Below, piece after piece: positions 20,001-26,754 of a stretch of 46,108 nucleotides of DNA. The DNA comes from Flavobacteriales bacterium (GTDB lineage: Bacteria > Bacteroidota > Bacteroidia > Flavobacteriales_D > Sanyastnellaceae). The position numbers were made by a program, and so were the translations under genes. The stretch covers positions 1-46,108 of the forward strand of contig JAGQVX010000009.1 of NCBI GenBank assembly GCA_020437755.1. Reading direction: 5' to 3'. Positions within the stretch are counted from its first letter, which is position 1. The number at the start of each line of letters is the position of its first letter. The notes under the pieces were generated by a model that ran no database searches, was not told where the DNA came from, and was given only the letters and a program-made list of their open reading frames with translations.

Positions 20001-20312
20001 TAAGTTCCCTTCTCCGATGTACAGTGCATCATCAACTTGGTTTCCACAAAAGAACAGGTCATTGATACCATCATTGTTGAAATCTGCAACCGCAACTCCG
20101 CCGCCATAATACACGGCATCCCATTCCAGGAAGTTAATTTCATCGTTCTCCGTGATGGTATTCTGAAATTGGATTCCTGATTGTTCACCCGGAACCAGTT
20201 CAAATAGATTGGAAGGGGTTTCCTCAACAACGGTTTCTTGGGTGTTTTGATCAGGTGTGGAGCATGCGCCAAATAGGAGGAGTCCTGACGCGACGAATAA
20301 CCGAATGTGCAT
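17022..20312 (-). CDS. FG-GAP/VCBS repeat lipoprotein with ASPIC/UnbV domain (CRTAC1-like)
   Basis: A 1096-residue surface or periplasmic lipoprotein. The start at 20312 gives a signal peptide ending in the lipobox LLFGAC; a longer frame to 20429 would cross the promoter at 20331-20338. Many FG-GAP/VCBS units with Ca2+-binding loops of the form DxNxDGxxD follow (DFNNDGINDL, DINSDGWLDI, DYDKDGDVDM, DLDNDGDLDL and others), so it should fold as two beta-propellers. Between them, at about 509-590, lies an ASPIC/UnbV domain (NWLKVEVKTQG to FPDGTSW). Such proteins are common in Bacteroidota, often near SusCD genes, but their ligand is unknown. No T9SS domain is present. Only 6 nt separate it from maeB. 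Confidence 0.88.
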   Translation of the reverse strand: MHIRLFVASGLLLFGACSTPDQNTQETVVEETPSNLFELVPGEQSGIQFQNTITENDEINFLEWDAVYYGGGVAVADFNNDGINDLFFCGNQVDDALYIGEGNLTFHDASQKSGILDSPGWSNGVSVVDINSDGWLDIYVCRSGWLADDQMVDQRRNKLFINQGNLTFVEAAAQYGLDNEGYSTQATWFDYDKDGDVDMFLLNAPSNNLKQKVAYNSKGFPEYIEDKFYRNNGDGTFTEIGKSIGVNGVSFGLGVIAADLNHDNWPDLYVANDYDRPDYLYINKKDGTFENQLNQKVKHTCFTAMGVDAADINNDALIDLAVLDMQSEDHYRSKTNMPSMSSQRFWDLVNKGYNYQYMSNVLQLNNGYGFFSDISQLAGIASTDWSWAVLTADYDLDGFKDIYVTNGINKDIRNNDFSLEFERRMANNEAIDLFEFSQETPSNRIPNYMFRNNGDLTFEKVRDQWGLETPSFSYGAAYGDLDNDGDLDLVVNNNNMEPFIYRNNASDRANWLKVEVKTQGLDQVLNAKAILFRDGQKQYAELTRTRGYQSSCEPVMHFGMGSADHADSLLVIFPDGTSWKSKNVKANQTVIADMSQGRNMPFHVYGSINPPFREVTEQMELTFTHQENEFDDFREEILLPHRQSRNGPYTSSTLMNDGSALMFVGGAAGQSGQMYSVKADGSLLPVSGPWSADAQKEDMGSAFFDLEGDGDMDVYIASGGGHLAEGDAGYADRLYVNQGDRKYVVSDQHPGLSSSASCVVAGDMDGDGDADLFVGGRELSGKYPLPGYSALLINEDGVLVDRTQEWNDQLSDIGMVTDAAMEDVNGDGKMDLLIVGEWMAPALFVQQEGRLIPSDQDFSDLKGWWFGITSNDIDGDGDMDFVLGNIGENNKFHPKHDKPLKVYSADFDGNQTNDIVLAKNSKGTYVPVRGRECSSQQMPFVAEKFSDYEGFATASLDEIYGESLEGAYYREVNEFSSGILYNNGGQLEFQFLPNAVQIAPIMDCVVDDFNGDGIKDLLVAGNHFDAEVETTRHDAGNGCLLLGSNKGFVPQNVLYSGFYAPFNTKDLELIQVGGMNYVFVATNNNRMTVFACKAGM

Positions 20313-20330
20313 AGCAATAGTATTGAGCGA

Positions 20331-20338
20331 CAAAAGTA
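20331..20338 (-). promoter_or_regulatory. -7 element upstream of the FG-GAP lipoprotein gene
   Basis: TACTTTTG on the minus strand matches TAnnTTTG. Transcription would start near 20325, 13 nt before the ATG at 20312. A possible TTG at 20366-20364 is 25 nt away, slightly farther than usual. Confidence 0.5.
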
Positions 20339-20364
20339 GAAAAACAACATGGCCATAAAACACC

Positions 20365-20393
20365 AAAAAAGCCACACCTAAGGCGTGGCTTTT
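20365..20393 (-). terminator. Rho-independent terminator after the T9SS cargo gene
   Basis: On the minus strand AAAAGCCAC (20393-20385) pairs with GTGGCTTTT (20375-20367), with a 9-nt loop, followed by more T. It lies about 22 nt after the stop of the gene at 20416. The promoter of the FG-GAP gene follows within 30 nt, so the two genes are separate units. Confidence 0.85.
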
Positions 20394-20415
20394 CAATTTC
20401 TTAGCTACGTTGTTA

Positions 20416-21141
20416 TTAGTGAGACACAACCATTTTTTGAGTCGAAAGAACTTTTCCGTCAGCTACAATGCTGTAGAAATAGATTCCTGTTTCGAAGTCA
20501 TCTGCATTGACAAATACAACCCCATTTGGCCCTTGTGCCTGCACTTCCTGAACCTTCTCGCCAACCAGGTTATGGAAGACGATATTCACGTTCACCGGAT
20601 TACCATTGATTTGGTAAGTAAACGAAGAAGTGCCTGTCACAGGATTCGGAGACATGGCTGACAATTCAACTTTCTGCACGTCATCCACTCCGAAGGGAAC
20701 TCCATAATGCCAGTTGAGCGTGTAGCACGATTCATCTGAGGTGTTGTTGACATCAAACCAGCAGTACTCAATGGTAGATATTCCATCATTGTCATTGTGT
20801 CGATAATCCGTGTAGAATGTAGTGTCTACTGCGCCCGGAGCAATATTCACGATCCAATAATCCTGATCAGGAGAAGTGTAATCTTCAGTAGTCCAGAGGA
20901 AGCAAGAAGGGCCCCAACAAAACCGATACTCGGCACCGAACACAATTGAAACGACATGAGCGCTCACGCGCAAGTTGACATCTGATGAGCCTACATTGGT
21001 CATATACATGGAATACACACCTTCCGATTCTCCATCGGGAACCAGAATATTCTCTTCCCATGTTTCCACGGGCTCTACGCTTTGAGCAGATGCTCCAAAA
21101 GCGGTTGCAACAATAATCGCCAGGAGGTAAATATGTTTCAT
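20416..21141 (-). CDS. Secreted protein with T9SS type A sorting domain, unknown function
   Basis: A 241-residue exported protein of unknown function. It has a signal peptide (MKHIYLLAIIVATAFGASAQ), a beta-rich middle domain containing five Cys residues (two in the FCWGPSC segment), and a C-terminal T9SS type A domain (about 165-241): the PNPVTG motif, then FHNLVGEKV and the end GIYFYSIVADGKVLSTQKMV. The middle part resembles domains placing secreted proteins on the surface but matches no enzyme I recognise. The start is the ATG at 21141; a TTG at 21147 is less likely. Own promoter and own terminator make it monocistronic. Confidence 0.88.
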   Translation of the reverse strand: MKHIYLLAIIVATAFGASAQSVEPVETWEENILVPDGESEGVYSMYMTNVGSSDVNLRVSAHVVSIVFGAEYRFCWGPSCFLWTTEDYTSPDQDYWIVNIAPGAVDTTFYTDYRHNDNDGISTIEYCWFDVNNTSDESCYTLNWHYGVPFGVDDVQKVELSAMSPNPVTGTSSFTYQINGNPVNVNIVFHNLVGEKVQEVQAQGPNGVVFVNADDFETGIYFYSIVADGKVLSTQKMVVSH

Positions 21142-21162
21142 TTCCAAGAATTGTTTAGATCA

Positions 21163-21170
21163 CAAATTTA
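21163..21170 (-). promoter_or_regulatory. -7 element of the T9SS cargo gene
   Basis: TAAATTTG on the minus strand matches TAnnTTTG; transcription would start near 21157, about 16 nt before the ATG at 21141. No clear TTG is seen at -33. Confidence 0.4.
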
Positions 21171-21381
21171 ACGATTTCCTCTCATTGACGGAATTAAAGG
21201 AAATCTAAAACTTGGGAAGCCAACACCACGCAATCTTCAAAACACACATGCATCCAACGGGACATAATCTCTGCAAGCATACTATTTGCAACACCTAACC
21301 CCAATTATAGGGATACTATTTTCAGTCCATTTTATTTCCTGCGAAATAGCTCACTCAAAATGCTCAATAAAGAAAAATAGC

Positions 21382-21389
21382 TACTTTAG
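21382..21389 (+). promoter_or_regulatory. Possible -7 element of the secreted thioredoxin gene
   Basis: TACTTTAG is one base off TAnnTTTG and lies 43 nt before the ATG at 21432, behind an A+T-rich stretch. The rest of the 290-nt space between the divergent genes (21142-21431) shows no gene, RNA or repeat that I can support. Confidence 0.25.
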
Positions 21390-21431
21390 CACCGCTTAAG
21401 TTTAAAATATTTTTGTTCAAACAATACACGT

Positions 21432-22901
21432 ATGAAAAGAGTTCTACATTCTCTATTTACATTGGTGCTTGCTGTAGGTTTTGCAGCAACAGCATCTGCA
21501 CAGTTGCCTGACGGCAGCACGGCTCCTGATTTTACAGCTACAGACATCAACGGAACCGAATGGAACCTCCAGTCGCTTTTGGATGATGGATGGACTGTGA
21601 TTTTGGACATTTCAGCTACCTGGTGTGGTCCATGTTGGTCATATCACAACTCAGGGATTTTGGAAGAAATCTATGCTGAACACGGACCTGACGGTGATGG
21701 AACCATCATGGTTTTCATGATCGAAGGTGATGAGACTACAACTTTGGAAGACATCCAAGGAACTGGTAGTGACACTCAGGGAGATTGGACTGCGGGCACT
21801 CCGTACCCAATCATTGATGATGCAGGCATCGCTGATGACTACGCAATCACTTACTTCCCTACCATTTACACTATTTGTCCTGATGGAATCTTGACTGAGA
21901 CCGGTCAGGCATCTTTGGAAGAGCACTTCTTCGCAGCTTTCATCGGTTGTGAATTGGCTTCGGATGCTAACGATCCAATGTTGTACGGTTACACTGGTGA
22001 TGCGGCTTCATGTGGTGAGGCTAACATCTCAGTTGAAATGTACAACTTCGGTACTGAGACATTGACTTCGGCAACTATCGAAGCTAGCGTTGGTGGTGTT
22101 GTTATGGCTTCTACTGACTGGACTGGTTCAGTTGCAACATATGAGTCAACCATCGTTGAAGTTGGAACCATTTCTACTAGCGGTGTAACCAACGTTGAGA
22201 TTTCAATCACTACTGCCAATGACAACACTGGCAATGACATGGTTGAAGCTACGATCTACGAAGCAGCTTCTGCAACAACTGAAATCCACGTTGATATCGC
22301 AACTGACTGTTGGGGTGACGAGCTTTCATGGGAGTTGGTTAACAGCTCAGGTACTGTAGTTGCTTCAGGCTCAGGCTATGCAAGTGAGACTTCTTACAAT
22401 GAAGTTCACTGGGTAGCTACTGATTGCTACACTTTCAACGCTTATGATGCATATGGCGATGGATTGAACGGTACTTCTTGGCCAAACTCTTGTTCAGTTG
22501 ACGGATCTATCCACGTATGGTCAGCTAACGATGATGGTTCAAACTCAGGTGATATCTTTGACTACGACGGTTCTTACTGGTATTCAGCTGTATTCGCTGC
22601 TGCTGACGTAAACACTGTTGTAGGCGTAGAAGAAGTTGCTGCTGCTGGTTCATTCAGCATCTATCCAAACCCTGTTAACGATGTTGCAACAGTTAACTTC
22701 AATGTAGCTAACGCTACTGATGTTACTGTTGACGTAATCAACATGGTTGGTCAGAAAGTGATTTCATCAGACTTCGGTACTGTAGTAGCTGGTGAGCACG
22801 TTGAGACTATCGATTTCAGCAACCTTGACGCTGGTATCTACATGGTGAACATGACTGCTAATGGTGAAGTAACTACTGTAAAGGTTACTGTTACCAAGTA
22901 A
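21432..22901 (+). CDS. T9SS-secreted thioredoxin-fold protein, highly expressed
   Basis: A 489-residue exported protein. Signal peptide (cleavage near ASAQ, residue 24), then a TlpA/AhpC-like thioredoxin domain (about 28-175) with the active site WCGPC (Cys65, Cys68) and the cis-Pro loop in YFPTIYTICPDG. A CARDB-like beta domain follows (about 180-275), then a lectin-like domain with DCWGDELSWEL and CYTFNAYDAYGDGLNG, and a type A sorting domain (about 405-489) with YPNPVNDVATVNF and the end GEVTTVKVTVTK. It should act outside the cell as a thiol oxidoreductase. Codon choice is strongly biased to GCT, GTT, ACT and GGT with C-ending two-fold codons, unlike its neighbours, which points to very high expression. 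It has its own strong terminator. Confidence 0.9.
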   Translation: MKRVLHSLFTLVLAVGFAATASAQLPDGSTAPDFTATDINGTEWNLQSLLDDGWTVILDISATWCGPCWSYHNSGILEEIYAEHGPDGDGTIMVFMIEGDETTTLEDIQGTGSDTQGDWTAGTPYPIIDDAGIADDYAITYFPTIYTICPDGILTETGQASLEEHFFAAFIGCELASDANDPMLYGYTGDAASCGEANISVEMYNFGTETLTSATIEASVGGVVMASTDWTGSVATYESTIVEVGTISTSGVTNVEISITTANDNTGNDMVEATIYEAASATTEIHVDIATDCWGDELSWELVNSSGTVVASGSGYASETSYNEVHWVATDCYTFNAYDAYGDGLNGTSWPNSCSVDGSIHVWSANDDGSNSGDIFDYDGSYWYSAVFAAADVNTVVGVEEVAAAGSFSIYPNPVNDVATVNFNVANATDVTVDVINMVGQKVISSDFGTVVAGEHVETIDFSNLDAGIYMVNMTANGEVTTVKVTVTK

Positions 22902-22924
22902 TAAAAGGTCACTAAGATTTTAAG

Positions 22925-22974
22925 GAATCAGCAGTTTGGTACACTAGTTGTATTTAGCTGCTGATTCTTTTTTT
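22925..22974 (+). terminator. Rho-independent terminator after the secreted thioredoxin gene
   Basis: GAATCAGCAG (22925-22934) pairs with CTGCTGATTC (22958-22967), with a 23-nt loop, followed by seven T. It ends 17 nt before the next ATG, so the TlpA gene probably has its own promoter or is read by readthrough. Confidence 0.85.
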
Positions 22975-22991
22975 AAACCCACTTAGAAATC

Positions 22992-23477
22992 ATGAAACAG
23001 CTTTTCTTCCTTTTGATTTTGGCATTGTCAGCCACCTTTGTAACTGCACAAAACAAAGTACCTAACGTACAACTAAAAGACATTGACGGGAACACTGTCA
23101 ACACCAAAGACCTCCTGAACCCTGACGGACCAACCGTCATTTGTTTTTGGGCCACATGGTGTAGCCCTTGTAAGCGCGAGCTTAACAACTATGCAGAACT
23201 TTACGAAGATTGGCAAGCAGAAACCAACGTTAAAATCATTGCTGTTTCCATTGATGATCAACGCAGCGTGAGCCGTGTTGCCCCCTACATCAATAGCGTG
23301 GAATGGGAATACCAAGTGGTACTTGATCCCAATTCACAGTTTAAGCGTGCCATGAACGTGATCAACGTTCCTCACACCTTTCTGATTGACAAAAACGGAA
23401 ACATTGTGTGGCAGCACAACAACTATGCAGACGGCGACGAAGATGAACTTCACGAACAATTGCAGAAGCTTCAATAA
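22992..23477 (+). CDS. TlpA-family thiol-disulfide oxidoreductase
   Basis: A 161-residue periplasmic thioredoxin. A signal peptide ends at FVTAQ (residue 20). The thioredoxin fold carries FWATWCSPC (Cys57, Cys60) and the cis-Pro site NVPHTFLIDKNG. Without a membrane anchor or sorting domain it should be soluble in the periplasm. It follows the secreted thioredoxin gene by 90 nt, across a terminator, and precedes the DUF6029 gene by 53 nt. The group suggests a redox relay across the envelope, but the substrate is not shown by the sequence. Confidence 0.92.
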   Translation: MKQLFFLLILALSATFVTAQNKVPNVQLKDIDGNTVNTKDLLNPDGPTVICFWATWCSPCKRELNNYAELYEDWQAETNVKIIAVSIDDQRSVSRVAPYINSVEWEYQVVLDPNSQFKRAMNVINVPHTFLIDKNGNIVWQHNNYADGDEDELHEQLQKLQ

Positions 23478-23530
23478 GCCGCGCTGACCGACCCCTACCT
23501 CAACCTTTAACCTCAAATAACCGCCTTACA

Positions 23531-25186
23531 TTGAAACGGAGAGTAATCCTATTCGTAGCCCTTTTCTCAAGTTTTCACCTGTTTGCCCAGCTTGAAAACA
23601 TTGATCTTGGCCATATCAGTGGAAATGTCTCACTGCTTTGGCAACAGTATAACGAAGACACCCTAATTGGCGCTCAGGTTCCCCCGGAAAAAGCAGGATT
23701 CAACGCCTACGGAAACCTTATTTATACTCGCGGTAATTTTTCAGCCGGGATTCGATACGAGTCCTACCTTTCGCCCATCCTGGGGTATCCCGGAAGGTTT
23801 AAAGGAACAGGTATTGGTTACCGTTATGCACAGTACACCCACCAAAAATTTGAGATCACCATTGGTAATTTCTACGACCAATTTGGTAGTGGTATGATTT
23901 TCCGGACTTACGAAGACCGAAACCTAGGATATGACAATGCCATGGATGGCGTCCGTTTTATTTTCCGCCCATACAATGGTATTACACTCAAAGGGATTTA
24001 TGGCCACCAGCGTCTTGACTTCGACAGCCGATTGATCAATACCGATGGAATTGTGCGCGCTGCAGATGGTGAAATCTTCATTAACGATCTTATTCCCGCG
24101 CTTCAGGAAAAAAAGCTGAAAACGACCATAGGAGGTAGTTTTGTAAGCAAGTATCAAGATGGGGATATCATCGAAAAAGACACCTTACAATTAATCGTAC
24201 CCAACAATGTTGGAGCATGGGCCGGACGACTGAACCTGCAATGGAAAGGACTCACCGCATACGGTGAATACGTTCACAAAATCAACGACCCCAGTGCCGA
24301 TAACGGCTATACGTATCGGGATGGTGAAGCTTTGCTTGTTCAATTGGGCTACAGTCGGAAAGGCTTAGGAATTAATGTAGGAGGAAAAATGGTAGACAAC
24401 ATGAGCTATCGTTCCGATAGAGACTTGTTGTTATTTGACTCTCCCATCAACTACATACCGGTAATTACCAAACAGCACACCTACAACCTTGCCGCTACCC
24501 TGTATCCATATGCAACACCTTTGACCGGAGAAGCCAGCTTTATGGCTGAGGTTTTCTACAAAATTCCGTGGGGTAAATACGGTACGAATGTAGCTATGAA
24601 TTTTGCGGCGGCCAACAATCTGGACACCACTAAATATGCGGGTGTGGATGAACAGATCTATGGTTTCAAGAGAAACTCCTGGGGATTTGGAGACACGAAA
24701 TATGTGAGGGATTTTAACGTTGAGGTAAAACAGAAATTCAGCAAGAATTTCCAACTCAAACTCACTTATTTCTACTTGGAATTCAATACCACTTCTACTC
24801 CGGTCACAACGGAATTCAAAGGTATTGTGTATGCCGATATTGCCGTGGCAGAATTCAAATATAAACTCGCCAAAAAGCACGCCATTCGCGGGGAGCTACA
24901 AGGATTGTGGACCAAACAAGACCGTCGTGACTGGGCAACTGTATTGTTGGAATACACTTTCTCTCCGCATTGGTTTGTATCGGTGTTGGATCAGTACAAT
25001 TACAGCCACCCAGACCCAGACAGACGCATCCATTACTTATTTGGTACAGTGGGATACATCAACGGCTCCAACCGAATCGCACTTGGCTACGGAAAGCGAC
25101 GGGAAGGAATCTTCTGTGTTGGAGGTGTTTGTCGAGCAGTTCCAGCTTCCAATGGATTTGAAATAACAGTAACCAGCAGCTTCTAA
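23531..25186 (+). CDS. DUF6029 family outer-membrane protein
   Basis: A 551-residue protein with a signal peptide (MKRRVILFVALFSSFHLFAQ) followed by many alternating amphipathic strands and aromatic-ended segments, as in an outer-membrane barrel. The start LENIDLGHISGNVSLLWQQY and the IGNFYDQFGSGMIFRTYEDR segment are typical of DUF6029 proteins of Bacteroidota; it ends in NGFEITVTSSF, with a terminal Phe as in barrels. Function unknown. The start is a TTG at 23531, the only codon that keeps the whole signal peptide. It is followed 1 nt later by the Omp28-like gene, and preceded by tlpA, an arrangement suggesting joint work in the envelope. Confidence 0.8.
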   Translation: MKRRVILFVALFSSFHLFAQLENIDLGHISGNVSLLWQQYNEDTLIGAQVPPEKAGFNAYGNLIYTRGNFSAGIRYESYLSPILGYPGRFKGTGIGYRYAQYTHQKFEITIGNFYDQFGSGMIFRTYEDRNLGYDNAMDGVRFIFRPYNGITLKGIYGHQRLDFDSRLINTDGIVRAADGEIFINDLIPALQEKKLKTTIGGSFVSKYQDGDIIEKDTLQLIVPNNVGAWAGRLNLQWKGLTAYGEYVHKINDPSADNGYTYRDGEALLVQLGYSRKGLGINVGGKMVDNMSYRSDRDLLLFDSPINYIPVITKQHTYNLAATLYPYATPLTGEASFMAEVFYKIPWGKYGTNVAMNFAAANNLDTTKYAGVDEQIYGFKRNSWGFGDTKYVRDFNVEVKQKFSKNFQLKLTYFYLEFNTTSTPVTTEFKGIVYADIAVAEFKYKLAKKHAIRGELQGLWTKQDRRDWATVLLEYTFSPHWFVSVLDQYNYSHPDPDRRIHYLFGTVGYINGSNRIALGYGKRREGIFCVGGVCRAVPASNGFEITVTSSF

Positions 25187-25187
25187 A

Positions 25188-26096
25188 ATGATTGTTATGA
25201 AAATGAACCGAACCCTACAGCTCATCACCCTCGCAGCTATTACGGCATTTACTTCATGTGACATTGTAGAATTTCCTGTTGTACCAAGCAATGGAACCGC
25301 ATATCGCGAAGATCTTTACGGTCCGGCGCCAGACTTTTCTCCTGCAACGCCTGATCAACAAGTGAAACGTGTCATGTTGGAAGATTTTACCGGACAACAA
25401 TGTGGATACTGTCCAGGAGCGGCTGTAGTTGCGCATGACATTGCAACCAACAATCCGGGTAAGGTCAATGTCTTGGCTATACACAGTGGCAGTCTTGCTG
25501 TTTCGGATGGGATCCACTACTTCAATGAATTCGAAACAGACGAAGGTGATATTTATTTTGGCCAGCTGGCCTTTAAAACCAACCCTATTGGACGCGTGAA
25601 TCGTGCCCCTGCCAACGATGTCCCTTTAGCTCCTGGACAATGGGTGGCCAAGGTAGACGAAGAATTGGCTATTCCTGCTGATGTCGCTCTGCAAGCGTTG
25701 GCTAGCTTCGAAGAGGGAGCCAATCATGTCAATATACATGTCTTCACCGAACTCTTAAACGACTACGCCGGACAAGTCCGCATGGTGGTTCTTATTACGG
25801 AAGGTGAAATTGAAGGGGCACAATTGGACTATTCGGCAGTGGATGATCCCGAAACGCCTGAAAACGAACAGATATTGGAAGGGTACATTTTTGAACATGT
25901 ATTGAGAGGAAGTGTAAATGGTGCTCCAGGAGTAACCGTTGCTAACAATGAAGTCGCAGGTTATTCTGAATTGAGAAGCTACACCTACACCTGGAATTCA
26001 ACCTGGAATATTGCCAACAGTCACATTTTGGCTTTTGCGTACGATACAGAAACCGGAAGAGTGTTGAACTCCATTGAAATCGGAATCACTCAATAG
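25188..26096 (+). CDS. Omp28-related lipoprotein with CxxC motif
   Basis: A 302-residue lipoprotein. The signal ends in a lipobox-like AFTSC (Cys24); an ATG at 25197 would also keep it. A thioredoxin-like domain starts near residue 60 with VMLEDFTGQQCGYCPGA, holding a CxxC pair (Cys72, Cys75), and continues into the beta-rich Omp28 C-terminal domain (LRGSVNGAPG and the end VLNSIEIGIT). Porphyromonas Omp28 is an outer-membrane protein of this family; an actual redox activity is plausible from the CxxC but unproven. Starting 1 nt after the DUF6029 stop, it is surely cotranscribed. Confidence 0.85.
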   Translation: MIVMKMNRTLQLITLAAITAFTSCDIVEFPVVPSNGTAYREDLYGPAPDFSPATPDQQVKRVMLEDFTGQQCGYCPGAAVVAHDIATNNPGKVNVLAIHSGSLAVSDGIHYFNEFETDEGDIYFGQLAFKTNPIGRVNRAPANDVPLAPGQWVAKVDEELAIPADVALQALASFEEGANHVNIHVFTELLNDYAGQVRMVVLITEGEIEGAQLDYSAVDDPETPENEQILEGYIFEHVLRGSVNGAPGVTVANNEVAGYSELRSYTYTWNSTWNIANSHILAFAYDTETGRVLNSIEIGITQ

Positions 26097-26148
26097 ATTA
26101 ATCATCACGCCTGCCTGTCGGAAACATTGCACACAACTCCTTTCCTCC

Positions 26149-26754
26149 ATGACTTTGAAAAACGTACTTGTCTTTTCGCTTATCCTGTTCTCACTTCATG
26201 CCTTTTCACAAGCCGACTTTAAAGGCGGACTGAATGCCGGATTGATTACCAGTCAGGTTGAGGGAGACACGTACGCGGGATTTTACAAAGTTGGTCTAAC
26301 GGCGGGAGCTCAGGTAGAAGTCAATTTTTCAAAAACATTTGGGGCGGGATTGGGTATTTCCTATGTCCAGAAAGGAAGTCGTAACCCACCTGACACCACC
26401 AACCTCAACTATTTCAAGCTCAGCTTGCACTATATGGAAGTGCCTTTGAGTGCTCAATTTACCTTTAAAAAGTTCTTACTTGGATTTGGACCGTATGCCG
26501 GCGTATTGATGCTGCAACGACAGTACAACTCACCCGGTATCGCGTATGCAATCAATCCCCCGTACGACCGAATTGAAATCGGGGCACATATTGGTGTACG
26601 GTATCAATTTGGAGAGAAGTGGTTTGCACACGCGCGATTCTCACAATCCATACTTCCCATACGAGCCGCCCCAAAGGGCACGCAGCGCATTGTAGGTTGG
26701 GACGGAGCAGGTTCCAATACCGACATCCGGCTCATGCTCGGCTATCTATTCTAA
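26149..26754 (+). CDS. Outer-membrane beta-barrel protein (PorT-like family)
   Basis: A 201-residue protein with a signal peptide (LKNVLVFSLILFSLHAFSQ) and an eight-stranded type barrel: FKGGLNAGLITSQVEGD, then GAQVEVNFSKTFGAGLGISY, the YMEVPLSAQFTF segment and the end MLGYLF with a terminal Phe. This matches the outer-membrane beta-barrel family that includes PorT. Identity with the T9SS subunit PorT itself is not claimed, since the family is large. I use the ATG at 26149 rather than 26074, because the signal peptide starts there. The last 9 nt overlap the end of the opposite gene. Confidence 0.82.
   Translation: MTLKNVLVFSLILFSLHAFSQADFKGGLNAGLITSQVEGDTYAGFYKVGLTAGAQVEVNFSKTFGAGLGISYVQKGSRNPPDTTNLNYFKLSLHYMEVPLSAQFTFKKFLLGFGPYAGVLMLQRQYNSPGIAYAINPPYDRIEIGAHIGVRYQFGEKWFAHARFSQSILPIRAAPKGTQRIVGWDGAGSNTDIRLMLGYLF

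Noticed and set aside
17022..20312. Repetitive look of the DNA with recurring DxNxDG-encoding stretches
   Set aside because: It reflects FG-GAP protein repeats that have diverged at DNA level, not a DNA repeat or CRISPR array.
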